NCBI RefSeq assembly: GCF_048564905.1 | Contig: NC_132992.1 | Coordinates: 92,269,001 to 92,333,000, forward strand | Source: Vicugna pacos | Taxonomy: Eukaryota; Chordata; Mammalia; Artiodactyla; Camelidae | Direction of reading: 5' to 3' | DNA length: 64,000 nt | In this document: piece after piece, positions 47,216 to 57,955 of the stretch | Position numbering within the stretch: the first letter of the stretch is position 1 | Layout of the letters: each line of letters begins with the position of its first letter | Notes under the pieces: model-generated | Told to the model about the DNA's origin: nothing | The model's input: the letters and a program-made list of their open reading frames with translations, nothing else | Database searches by the model: none | Translations under genes and position numbers: made by a program

Positions 47216-47960
47216 GCCAGCAGACAGCAACCTGTCGAAGTCAGCTGGGCATAAACTTTCTGAAAAAAGTCATGCCCTGTAGCTGCCACTTACGAATCAC
47301 TATGTTACATGATATTTAATTCTTTTAATGAAGATTCTAATTTTTTCCACAGAGAAAAATATCTAACATCGCCACTGGGGAGCCACCACAGATGTGAGTG
47401 ATGAAGACCCACCATTCTAGATACAGGACAGTGATCTCGGCACTTTTAACATCTCCCGGCATCTTGCCTTATCTGCAGTGAACACTTCCACCGAGCGGCG
47501 TTAAATACTGAAATCTCCAGACTAAGCTTACCAAATCGTGATAGTGTCCTGACCTCCCAGGTGCATCACATACAGCCTGAGAGAGCGACCATCCTCCTCC
47601 TCCGTGGTTCTGAGGGCCTCAGGGGCGTGTACACACGCACACACCCCATGCTGGCCAGGGGCTTGTGTCTTGTTCCAGGGGGGCAATTAGCCCCATGAGG
47701 TACCTGACTCCCTAAAGCCACCACTCCTCCAGAGGACACTATAACTTCCCAGAAAACCCACTGAAGCTGGAAGGAACCTCAGATGTCATTTTATGGGGGA
47801 AGTGGGGAATAGGGACCAGAGGGGAAGGAATTTCTCTGATGCACAGAGAAAATTCAGCAGGTGCCTTGGAATCAGCACTTGCGTCTGAATCCGGGGGTCA
47901 CCTGGGGAGACAAAGCGTGGGGAGGGGGGATTTAAAAACATTCACAGTAGGGTCCCGGCC
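47216..47960. other. Unique sequence beside the CpG island
   Basis: No gene recognised. 47790-47890 (TCATTTTATGGGGGAAGTGG, GATGCACAGAGAAAATTCAG) may be a very diverged antisense MIR. Confidence 0.4.
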
Positions 47961-47964
47961 TGAG

Positions 47965-48100
47965 CGTCCCACCTAACCCTGCAGCAGCCCTGAGACGGGC
48001 ACCGTTAGCCTCCGTTCACAGGTGGGCAGGCTCCGCGGTATGAAGGGGTTTCTGGAGGTCAGAGCCAAGCGAGCGACTGATTAGGATCCGAAGTTCAGCC
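47965..48100 (-). mobile_element. MIR SINE fragment, antisense
   Basis: CACCTAACCCTGCAGCAGCC, GAGACGGGCACCGTTAGCCT and TCCGTTCACAGGTGGGCAGG, then GGTCAGAGCCAAGCGAGCGA, follow the antisense MIR order. Confidence 0.6.
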
Positions 48101-48789
48101 AGGGGACCCCTGCCTATATCGACCCTCTTCTTGGAAAAGCAGCTCCTTTCCGGAACCCAAGTCCATCTTCCGGATCCACCGTGACCCTCAGGCCACGCCC
48201 AGAGCAGCACTAACGGACAGCCAGCCGGGACGCGGCCCTGTCCCATCCTCTGCCCCCCTTACACCTGTCCCACCCTCTCCCACCACCCCCAGGCCCCAGA
48301 CTCCGCAGGAGTCCAGAGCCCAAGGCCAGCTGTTGTTGACTTGGTTCGAATAAGAGATACATTTCTTGGGGGGGGCACATTTCAAAAATTAATATTTTTG
48401 AGGGCCCCACAAGTAGGCTGTGCTTAAACCACGTCTGTGGGGCTTTCCCGACCGCATGGTCGCAGTGATGTCCCAGACGGAGCCCCAGGGAGGCTCTCTT
48501 CAAGAACCTCCACCCAGAGGCAAGTGCGGGAACCGGAGGAGGCTGGGAGCAGCGGATGTGGGTGGGCCGCACTCTTCTGGCCAGAGGAGGAGGGAGGGCG
48601 GCCAGGGCGGGAAGCAAGAATCCGCTGGTGCCGTTGTGGGATCCCAGACGGCAAACCTGCTCCCTTTCCACCCTGAAGAGGTGGGCAGGTGCCCTCCAAA
48701 GTCTTTTCATCACTCCGCCAAGACGCAGGGAAACAGTGGAAAAGGCACAGATCTGGTGCCCACGTCAGATTGCCAGGGCCACCTGGACA
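48101..48789. other. Unique GC-rich sequence
   Basis: Open frames up to 184 codons (48420-48974, plus) and 167 codons (48210-48713, minus) overlap one another and run into the LTR fossil, so neither is supported as a gene. Confidence 0.5.
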
Positions 48790-49200
48790 AGGTACCACAC
48801 ACCAGGCAGCTTCCACAGCAGAAATGTATTCTTGGGGTTCTGGAGGCTGGAAGCCTGAGATCGGGGTGTCAGCAGGCTCGGAGGGAGGCAGAATCTGTCC
48901 CAGGCCCGTCCCATCTGCTTCCAGTGTTGGCTGTCAATCTTCGTCATTCCTCGGTTTGTGGCAGCACCCCCTGACCTCAGCCTCACCTTCACGTGGCGTT
49001 CTCTGGGTGTATGGACGTCCAAGTTTCTTCTTTCTATGAGGACACCAGTCATATCAGATCTGGGGCCCACTTTGCAGGAGGACCTCGTCTTCACTAATGC
49101 CGTCTTTGGCAACCCTGTTCTGGATGAGGTCACCTTCTGAGGAAGTTGGGGTTAAGAAGTCAACATATGGATTTTGGAGGATACAGTCCAGCCCGTAATA
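48790..49200 (-). mobile_element. MLT1-class LTR fossil (ERVL-MaLR), antisense
   Basis: CAGCAGAAATGTATTCTTGG, TTCTGGAGGCTGGAAGCCTG, TCGGGGTGTCAGCAGGCTCG, CTCACCTTCACGTGGCGTTC, TGAGGACACCAGTCATATCA and GATGAGGTCACCTTCTGAGG follow the antisense order of an MLT1 LTR. LTR only, eutherian-age, nearly full length. Confidence 0.8.
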
Positions 49201-49315
49201 ATGCTGAGTCCAGCTTCAGCTCTGCCACTTCCCTAGCTTCTGCGCAAACAGTGATTAAATCAACCCGGACCACGCGCCCTTTCTCTGTAAAAAGGGGGAG
49301 GCTAAACCTGTCCCT
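49201..49315 (+). mobile_element. MIR SINE fragment
   Basis: GAGTCCAGCTTCAGCTCTGC, GCCACTTCCCTAGCTTCTG and CCCTTTCTCTGTAAAAAGGG follow the MIR core order. Confidence 0.65.
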
Positions 49316-50160
49316 CAGGGTGGGAAGCAACCGCTGAGGCTTCAAGCACCTCTTTTGTGTGTTGCAGGCGAGAGGCTTCACACGTGCTCAGAAAGGTGCA
49401 AATGGCACGTCCTCCTCATCAGGCGGCCCTTCCTGGCTCTGCCAGGCTGGGGCCCCCACAGATGCAAACTTCCCTTCCCCACCCCCTGCCACGAAGAGGC
49501 GAGCTTAACGCTCCAGAGCTGTATCAAGGACTCAATCGATTGTTCTTTCTAAGCCTTGTTCCCGAGCCTGCGTATCTCTTTGACATGTTCTTAGTAGAGC
49601 TGGGCTCCGGTGCTTGAAAGAAAGAAGTCATTTATTTGCAAGGATATCCGTGTTCGACTGCACCTGTTGAAAATGGATTTACTTGATTTATTCTTACTGC
49701 CCGCCTTGCTCCAGAAAGGACTGGAGGGGGATATATGAAGAAGAGAATCCATTCCAATTTGGGAGCCCTAACACCCCACAGTTGGGAGGACTTCTGGATC
49801 CCCAGATGCTCCCCTTTTCAAAGGCATGTTGCTTTTAAACTGTTAATGCTCAGAGTTGTCAGGTGTGTGCACAGGAAAATAATGAGATGATGGATAATGA
49901 AGGTGATAACTAACTCATCAAGGCACATCTTACAGACTGTGTGTGTCATACAGGAGAAAGGAGGGGGACAAGGGAAAGCCAGCTCTGAAAACAAGAAGCA
50001 GGAAGCAGGAGTGGGGTGGGAGGGAAGGTGAAGAGAGAAACAGACCATGTTAAGAGAACCACGACACTGCAAGCAGTGCCTTTGCTAAGCTCTACCCAAA
50101 TTAAATGCCTGGGAGTACTTTCCTCTGTCTCTTTAAAATTGTGAATTCTTGAAAGCAGGC
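49316..50160. other. No recognised feature
   Basis: Unique sequence between an ancient MIR and a young L1. No conserved protein seen in its short frames. Confidence 0.5.
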
Positions 50161-50855
50161 TGGTGCAGCCACTGTGGAAAACAGTATGGAGATTCCTCAA
50201 AAGACTAGGAACAGACTTATCATATGACCCAGGAATCCCGCTCCTGGGCATATACCCAGAAGGAACCCTACTTCAAAATGACACCTGCACCCCAGTGTTC
50301 ACAGCAGCACTATTTACAATAGCCAAGACATGGAAACAGCCTAAATGTCCATCAACAGATGACTGGATAAAGAAGATGTGGTATATTTATACAATGGAAT
50401 ACTATTCATCCATAAAAAGTGACAACATAACGCCATTTGCAGCAACACGGATGTTCCTGGAGCATGTCATTCTAAGTGAAGTAAGCCAGAAAGAGAAAGA
50501 AAAATACCACATGAGATTGCTCATATGTGGAATCTAAAAAAAAAAAAAAAGAACATAAATACAAAAAAGAAACAGACTCATAGACATAGAATACAAACTT
50601 GTGGTTGCCCGTGGGGAGGGGGTGGGAAGGGACAGACTGGGAGTTCAAAATTTGTAGCTACTGACAGGCATATGTAGAATAGATAAACAAGATTATACTG
50701 TGTAGCACAGGGAAATACATACGAGATCTCGTGGTAGCTCACAGCGAAAAAGAATGCAACAATGAATATATGTGTGTTCATGTATAACTGAAGAATTGTG
50801 CTTTACACTGGAAATTAACACATTGTAAAATGCCTACAACTCAATAAAAAATGTA
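50161..50855 (+). mobile_element. Young L1 3' end with open ORF2 tail
   Basis: 5'-truncated L1. The frame 50163-50537 is open for 124 codons and reads as the ORF2 C-terminus: [20 protein letters not shown], then [63 protein letters not shown] and a stop after LICGI. The 3'UTR follows, with GTGGTTGCCCGTGGGGAGGG, and a tail after ACTCAATAAAAAATG. Low divergence marks a recent lineage. No clear target duplication found. Confidence 0.92.
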
Positions 50856-50861
50856 AAAAAA

Positions 50862-51196
50862 AATAAAGTGAACACCCTTATAACCACCATCTAAGGGAAG
50901 GAACAGAACTTTGGTAGAAGAAAGCACTAGGACTGCCCCCCATGCCCCCCGAACGCCCCCCAGCCACCATGTGCCCTGTCTCAGTCTTTGCTTCATAATG
51001 TAATTAACCATCATCTTGACATTTAAAATAATTATTTCTTGAATTTGTTGAATTTATCACCCAAGTGTAGATCCTACTTTGGTGCTGATCATTTAAAATT
51101 GTTCATATGTGTTTAAGTGTCTTTTAATTGGAATATTTTTCCATTTTTTATAATATCATTTGCAATAAATTTCTTATAGTCAGCAAAAATTTTAAT
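50862..51196 (-). mobile_element. Possible old L1 3'UTR remnant
   Basis: GTGAACACCCTTATAACCAC, AGGGAAGGAACAGAACTTTG and CCACCATGTGCCCTGTCTC resemble a piece of an old L1 3'UTR ('gtgaacacccatgtaaccac..., agaaatagaacattgcc'), with orientation uncertain. The rest is AT-rich unique sequence. Confidence 0.35.
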
Positions 51197-51210
51197 AATT
51201 GTGAATTCTT

Positions 51211-51294
51211 AGGAGGAGGGTATAGCTCAGTGGTAGAGCACATGCTTAGCACATATGAGGTCCTGGGTTCAATCCCCAGCGCCTCCATTAAAAA
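51211..51294 (+). mobile_element. Camelid tRNA-derived SINE (Vic-1-like) with target duplication
   Basis: AGGAGGAGGGTATAGCTCAG start, TGGTAGAGCACATGCTTAGC (A-box region), GGGTTCAATCCCCAGCGCCT (B box) and CCTCCATTAAAAAA tail. Flanks AATTGTGAATTCTT (51197-51210) and AATTGTGAGTTCCTT (51295-51309) form a near-perfect target-site duplication. The intact A and B boxes and this duplication point to a recent insertion. Confidence 0.92.
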
Positions 51295-51309
51295 AATTGT
51301 GAGTTCCTT

Positions 51310-54300
51310 CAGAGCTATTTCTGGGGCTCAGAGGTTGGTCACATTAGCCATTCACTTCTAGAAAGCCAAGTTTGGGGCTGGCTCTGGCCTCCTGGCTCTG
51401 GTGACCTATAAATTTAGCCCCTGGCAACTCTTTTGCCACATTAAACATAGTCTCACCCACGGTGAGTGGGCTGGCGGGCTCTGCTGCAGTGCCACCCACT
51501 AGGGACGCCCCGGCTGGCCCGGGGCCCCAGGCAGTGCCTGGAAAACGGTTCAGGAGAGACTGTGGGCAGCTGCTTGCCTAACGCCCTGCTCTCTGGGGTC
51601 CCCCAGGCCCCCTTCCACACCCGCCCCTGGCTCCCGCATGGCCACAGCACCATGACTGGAACTGGTCACACTGGAGTCCCTGGTGACCAGAGAAAGGGGG
51701 AGACAAGTGTGAGCTGAACTTCGGTTTGGTAGATAGTTAATGGGGCTGTGTCCTTTGCTGAGGCATGGGGAGCGGGGCCCAGGGAAATGCCTGCCTGGTC
51801 TAGTGGGCACGTGCCCAGAGGCCCAGGACACGCCTGTAGGGTGCGTCGCAGCAGTGCTCCCCAGCCGGGTTCCAGCATTACAGCTCTCTGGGGCCATCTT
51901 GCACGGGAGCTGTTGTTCCTACCGAGTGCCCCCCAGGCCAGGACTGACCGCCACACAGAACTCAGGCATTGCCCCTGAATTCTCTCGCAGTGAAGGGAAG
52001 AGGGTCTCATCCTGACACTTTTTCCTCCAAGGAGGTTCTTGTGCCAAAGTGCCCATCTCCTCCCAGGGCTGTCTCTGCAAACCAGTGTGGAAAGGGGAGG
52101 GCAGCCTTGGAAATGCCAGAGGAGCCCCACGTCCCTTCCCCAAAAGCAGTGGGAGCCCGGCTGACAAGCTCGTGTCACTAAGAAGGGCTTGGCAAGAGCA
52201 ACAGGTAAAGACAAAGAGCAGCTGCTCCCAGGTGACCTCCTGCATGTAAAAGGACAAAGAAGCAGCCGGCGGCTTTCCTCCATCACCGTCTCGGGCTCTG
52301 CCGTGGTCACAGCCCTGCCAGGAGATGCATACGGCACCCAGACCTTCCCCTCAAGGGAAACCGGGGCCCAGGGAACGGAAGGGGACTGCCATCTAGTAGA
52401 CAGGGAGGGTGGGCTGGAACCAGGCACGCCTGAGACCTCTCTTTCCTTTCACCTTTGGCAGAAAAGGAAAACGTGACCCGAGAGAGAGGAAGCAGTGTGC
52501 AGAGGTCTGGCGGCCAGGCTGGGGCTCCCAGTCACACTCCCACGTCCACGGCTACTTGCCATGGAGCCTTCCAGGCGCCTTTCATTGGGTCGCCCCCCCC
52601 CCACAAGGCTGCAAACCAAGGTGAACTGAGGCTCCGTCCCAGTAATGCCTCATAATTAAGATTCCCGGGAATAAAGTAACGCCAGGGAGTTTCATGGAAG
52701 CTCTGCCTTCAGACGGCTCAGGTCAGCCTTAGGCACAAGCGCCGGACTAATGAACGGCTCCCTTTAGGTCCAAAAGAAAAGATGTAATCGGTCCACACAA
52801 AGCCCGTCCTGTGCAATTACAAGAATCCTCGTGGATGGGCTGACCTGTGACCTATAAAACAAAATGAAGATTTTCAACCATCACCAGGAGGTAGGGAGAG
52901 GGCTGGCTGGTCAGCGGCTCCAGACGCCCAGCTCCCCAGGGCGCAAAAGCAGAACCCGCCCTGGGGCCTGGGGAGGAGGGGCGGCGCTGAAGGGCCGTTG
53001 TGCCGCTTCTCAGCGGCGGGTTTCTGTTCTTCTTTCTGGAGCAGGGAGGCTAATTCTCGGGTTTTGTTTTGGGTTTTTTTTGTTGTTTGTTTGTTTGTTT
53101 TGCACCAGACACCCGGATGTATACTACGAAATGGCATTCTTTGCTGTTGGACTCGAGTGTCAGGAAGTTCTTTCTTTCTAAAGAAACCAGACTCTGCAAC
53201 CGCCGCAGGATGTGTTAATCACGCTTTGGCGGAGCGTTAAAGAGGGCATGTCTGGGGGCGGGGTGGGGGCGGGGAGGCGCCCTCCTACTCTCTCCCTCCG
53301 GGACCTGAGCTCCCGAGCACGGGGCCAACAGCCCAGGTCCTCGGGCAGAATGTCCTGAGGATATCTGCAGACTGTTTCTCCGGTCTTCTGTCTCCAGGCT
53401 TGAGGGGCTGGGTCCCACCTCTCGGGGCCCTGGCCGGACCCTCCGCGCCTCAGTTATTCAACTCCCAGGGCCCGCCGCCCGCAGCCCCCAACAGTCGGGA
53501 GTTCAGGGAGGGGCCGCAGGCCCTCCTGGAAAGTCTGCAGAACCGGGCCTTTCCCTCCCGCCGCGCAGCCAGCAGTGAGCTCCTCTCTCCCCTTTTAAAA
53601 TCAACACCCATTCCCACATTTGCTTTTGGCAAACATTGCTTAACTACTGCTGTTTTCCCTGAAGTCACTGGAGAGAGAGCGTTAGATAATGAGCTGGCAC
53701 GCTCTTTTGAAATGTTTACTGTGTTCCTCAAAGCAAGGGACATGCTGGTTCCTAAACTCATTTGGGGTTGCTAGATCTTTGTCACTCTTTTTGGAGGTCT
53801 CCGAAGTAAACACATGGACTCGAGTATAATCAAGCTGCATCAGGAAGTCAAATCAACAGCCCTGGAGCTTCCTAAGGGGTGACCCCTTGCTGCTCTGTCG
53901 GGACACGATTTTTCTTAATTCTCCCAACAGAAAGGAAAGAGACCTGCACGTGCATTAAGGGGACCCATGACAGTGCACCCCAAGGGGCAGGGGATGAGAA
54001 GGGAGGTGGTCTCGACCATGGCCTGTAGGACAGACCCAGGTGGCCGCGGAAACCCTCCTAAATGCAAATTGGTCTTCACAATGGAGCTTATATTGGAAAA
54101 TTTTCTGAGCCTCCACCTGGCATATATCACAGTCTTGTTGGGAAAAAAAATTAAACCTCAGAGTGTCCAGTCGTGCGTCACTTCTGTGCGAACTATAATA
54201 AGCGCGTCCACGTGAGCCCTGAATGCCCATTTCCAAAATGGAGGCCTGGCTTAGGGTGACATTTCTACAGGTTTCACTTGATATTTTGGTTGCCTGTTTT

Positions 54301-57300
54301 TGCAAGGAGTTCAAAGGCATTTATAGACATTCTGATTAGTGCTTGTGATATCCCGGTGGGGTGGCAAATTCTATCAGCTCAGTGTTACAATTGGGAATAG
54401 AAAACCGTACAGCAGCCAAATGGTTTGGCAAAAACCATATGGCGTGTCACTGGTAACGCTTTGAGAAGAAAAAAGGTTTTTTCCCTTCAGCATCTCTCCC
54501 AAATCAATCCTCTGAACAATTTGCTTGTAGGGTGTTTTTTTCTTTTTTAATATCAGGTAATGTAGAGTAATTCCTAGGGACTGTGTCAAGTCTCGCCTAC
54601 ATTTTCAGCCTGCTGGGGCAGAGGCCACGTGGGCAGGAAGGAGGGCCACAGAGCCCACCCACGCCCCATTTGTTGGGAAGGACAGACTTTCCTGCATCAC
54701 TGCAGCCATCTGGAGAGCTGAGTCCAGAAAGCAAAGATGGGGCATCCTGGCAAATCACGCCCCAAAGACGAGACACGAGAACCCGGAGCAGAGATGATCG
54801 CCCCTCTCCTCTGCGCAGCACTCTTGGTACGGCTGAGCCTGAGCTACGGTGACTTCCTCCAGTCCCATGGTCCAAACAAGAAGCGGAGAAGGAAGAACAG
54901 AAAGAAAGACGTGGGCTTGCTGTCTAGGGCAGATGGTGTGTTGGGAACAGATGCCAGGGACAAAGAAGACGCGCGCCACTCCTTGCTGGCTACCGGAGTC
55001 GCGTCTTCAAGGAGGAAGGCCTCCGGGACCAGGGAGCACAGCGCCGTGGCCAGAGGGAGGGGGGCCCCTTGCAGGAAGAGGGTCTCATGCTTCTTGGCCA
55101 CGTGATCCCATTAGCAGGCGTTTCTAGACCTCGCAGACAAACTCACCCAACCCGCCCAGCGACAGCATGTGAGGAGTTGTGGCCACGCAGCCACCAGAAG
55201 GAGGTGCCAAAATCTTGCTGCTGTAAAGCAACGTTTGTTGAGGGTCCAGAAGCGCCCACCCCCGCAGGCTGGCTCCACGCACTGCCCTCCTCCCCCAGGG
55301 CAGAGCTGTCCCCTTCTCCACCGCCTGCCACTTCCTGCGTCAGGGTCCCTGAGGGCTACGCCCTCCGCCCGGTGCAACCCTCCCCACCTTGTCCACATGC
55401 GTGGCCGCTGTTCAGACTTCCTCAGGGAGGGTCTCCTCCCCCAGCCCTCCATTCGGGGTCAGTTCTGCTCCCTCCCAGCCTCCCCAGCCCTCTCCTGCAG
55501 GGGACCCATGGCAACCGACATGAAACCACTCACTGTCACCAGGCTGCGCGCTGGGCGCTTCCATCCCTGGGAGGAGAGCGCCGCTGAGAGGTACTTTCCC
55601 GGGTCACCGCTGCCCGCCCAGGGCCGGCGCGGCGTCCGCGAGTACTTGGCACGGTGGTAACACAAACAGCCGCCAGTTATGAGCAAAGAAAGAGCCACGT
55701 GAGCAGGGGGTGGCAGCGGGGGGACGTAGAGTTCAACAGCCCCACCATGAAGACACATCACGTCACGCAGTTTAGCCTCGTCTCCCTTCCACGGCCCTAA
55801 GGTTCCCTTTCTAGGCCCTTCGTCTTCTGGATCCTGGGACGCAGCGCGAGGCCCCCTGTCTGTCTCCCACCCACCTCCTAAGGGGAGGCGAGCAAGGATG
55901 CGAGCCGCACAGGCTCAGCCCGCGCTCTCGGCGTGGGAGTGACCAGTGCGTCCCCTCTTAGCGCTGGCCTTGGAGAGCCACCGAGGCCTCGTCCCTGAGG
56001 GCTTCGCCTTCCTCTGGAGAAGAGTGAATTCATTTGTATTTTCTGATATTCAAATTCTGTCCACAGTGCCTTTTTTCCATGGAATTTTGGAGTCTACTAG
56101 AGCTTGTCTGGAAGGAGTCAGTTCAGTTTGTTACATGGTAGCCATGCTTCGAAATACACGGGAGGTTCCAAATCTGAGCTCCTGATGACTGTTTTATAAA
56201 ACTAGGATCGTTCATTCAGTTATGGATAAAGTCTTGAAAAACACTGAATGGTCTTGAAAAACACTGAATGACAATGAATAACATTGTTTTAAGCTTGTGG
56301 GGTTTTTTTTCCTCAAACAAAATTCTGCATCTGCTCATGGGAACTTCATAAGAAAGATCACTAGGAACAAAAAAGTATTAGCCTCTCTTCACAGCTCCTC
56401 CAGCTGCTTTTTCCAAACACCCAGAGGCCTTTTTCAAAGGCAGAGACATTCTCCAAGGAAGAAATCGCGTGGAGATCTGTCATTGCCACAAGAACGTGAC
56501 CACCGATCTTCACAGGCGGTAAAAATAATTCCATAGGAAGTTAAGCAATAGGTAGATGGCCCTTACAGAGAGGGAGGAGGAGGCGGAAAGTGGAAGGGAA
56601 AGAGAACAAACAGACCAACAGAGAGCGCAGGGCCGTGGGTGCGACGCTGCGCCAGCCCCGGGGCAGGGAAGCCAACCTGAGTTTAGAGAATCGGGCTGGG
56701 TGTCCTGGATGATGCAGTTTGGCACAGAGCTCCTTCTTCATTATGCAAAATGTCCCGAAACTTTGAGACCAATGGGATAGGGGCAGCTAGCGTTTCCACT
56801 GATGCAGTCGTGCCTTTTCCAGATCCTTCACAGACCTTAACCAGCCTTTTAAAAAGTTCACTAACTCAAAACTGCATGTACGAGGCATTGCTTTACGTAT
56901 CCAAAATTATCAGCTCATCACATGGGGAGGCTTATTTTACTTAGATAGTAAGTACACACTTAGAACTGACATTCACCTCAGAGGTTTCTCATTCTTTAAT
57001 GACAAAGGGTGTATGCCTCCTTGCCAGTTACCCAGAGCCAGACCCACGGCCAAGCACAGACGAAGCTGTTAGCACCGCGGTGAAAAACAGATAGCAGTCT
57101 TCTGTCTTCTCCACTTCACGTCTCCTACGGTGTCAGGTGGTCATTTCCATAACCAGAAGGCAAGGGGAAAAGGACAGAGGGAAACTCGAAACTCAGTGAA
57201 CACATTTTTAGCAGCAGGGAACTCCACCTCATCCTTCCCGTTTGCTGAGCTACCGAGATGAGCAACTTGTGATTCTTCAGAAATTCCTTTTACCACCTTC

Positions 57301-57955
57301 ACAGATTCCAGAAACAGAAGACTTCTGCCCAGATTGAGAGTAGCTCCTCTTCCCTTTCATGTGTTAGTCGATTTTCAGATACTCCGTGAGTTTCCAAACA
57401 CGGACTAAATCCCCCGCACCTGTCGTGCGCGAGGGAGCCTGGCGCCCTGGGCCAGGCCAGCACGGGTGTGAGGATGTGGTCCCCATACTCACCATCACCC
57501 AGCTCAGCACCTCGTAGCCAGCCGGGCCCTCCACTCCCGGGTCCCCATCGGTCTCCTGGAGCCAATTCTCAAGTGCCGTTCAAGCTGCTGTGCTCAGCGC
57601 GATCTGTGAACCACATGCGTCTACCCTGGTTGGCCCCTACTTAAAATCTTCCCTTAGCTCCTGGGGGAAAGGTCTGATTCCCGAGTTTCAGGCTGAAGGC
57701 CCAGGAAAGTGTGGGCCCAGGAGACGTCCCAGCCCCCTCTGCCACCCGCTCCCCACCCCCGACCTTCGCTGCGGCTGCGGCTCCCAGCCCAGCAGCACTC
57801 GTGGAGAACTTAGGGCTGGTCGGGCACTGTGATGGGTGCCAGCTGTGGGGGTGGCCATGGGGAGTCTGCAGCGCAGTCAATTAAAGGTACCATAGGGTGT
57901 AGGGTGTAGGATGCTGGGCTCAGCTCCCGGAGAGCACCCTGCTGAACTGAGGTTG
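51310..57955. other. Repeat-poor unique block, no gene recognised
   Basis: 6.6 kb without any LINE, SINE, LTR or DNA transposon I can name, very unlike the rest of the window. GC-rich parts (51400-52600, 54600-55950) alternate with AT-richer parts carrying possible regulatory motifs: AGTAATGCCTCATAATTAAG near 52643, GTAAACACATGG near 53806, an ATGCAAAT octamer at 54060-54068, and TTCATTATGCAAAATGTCCC near 56737. Open frames up to 253 codons (51666-52427, minus) overlap others and show no domain. The 122-codon frame 54737-55105 is discussed as rejected. Confidence 0.45.
56231..56270. repeat. Exact tandem duplication of 20 bp
   Basis: GTCTTGAAAAACACTGAATG at 56231-56250 is repeated exactly at 56251-56270, followed by a partial third AATGA-containing unit. 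Two perfect copies imply a recent duplication. Confidence 0.97.

Noticed and set aside
46586-47230. Minus-strand frame of 214 codons and plus-strand frame of 205 codons in the CpG island.
   Set aside because: Both are Arg/Pro/Gly/Ala-rich and overlap fully, as expected when CG-rich DNA has few stop codons. No domain is recognisable.
48420-48974. Plus-strand frame of 184 codons.
   Set aside because: It runs into the antisense MLT1 LTR fossil and shows no protein family.
51666-52427. Minus-strand frame of 253 codons, the longest in the window.
   Set aside because: It overlaps several plus-strand frames of 66-95 codons, matches no family and has no evident splice or start context. GC-rich composition explains its length.
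54737-55105. Plus-strand frame of 122 codons with an inner start at 54795 followed by a hydrophobic stretch (MIAPLLCAALLVRLSLSYG) and a basic stretch, resembling a small secreted protein.
   Set aside because: No known family matches, no splice signals or conserved context can be shown, and overlapping frames on both strands are as long. A chance frame in GC-rich DNA is the better explanation.
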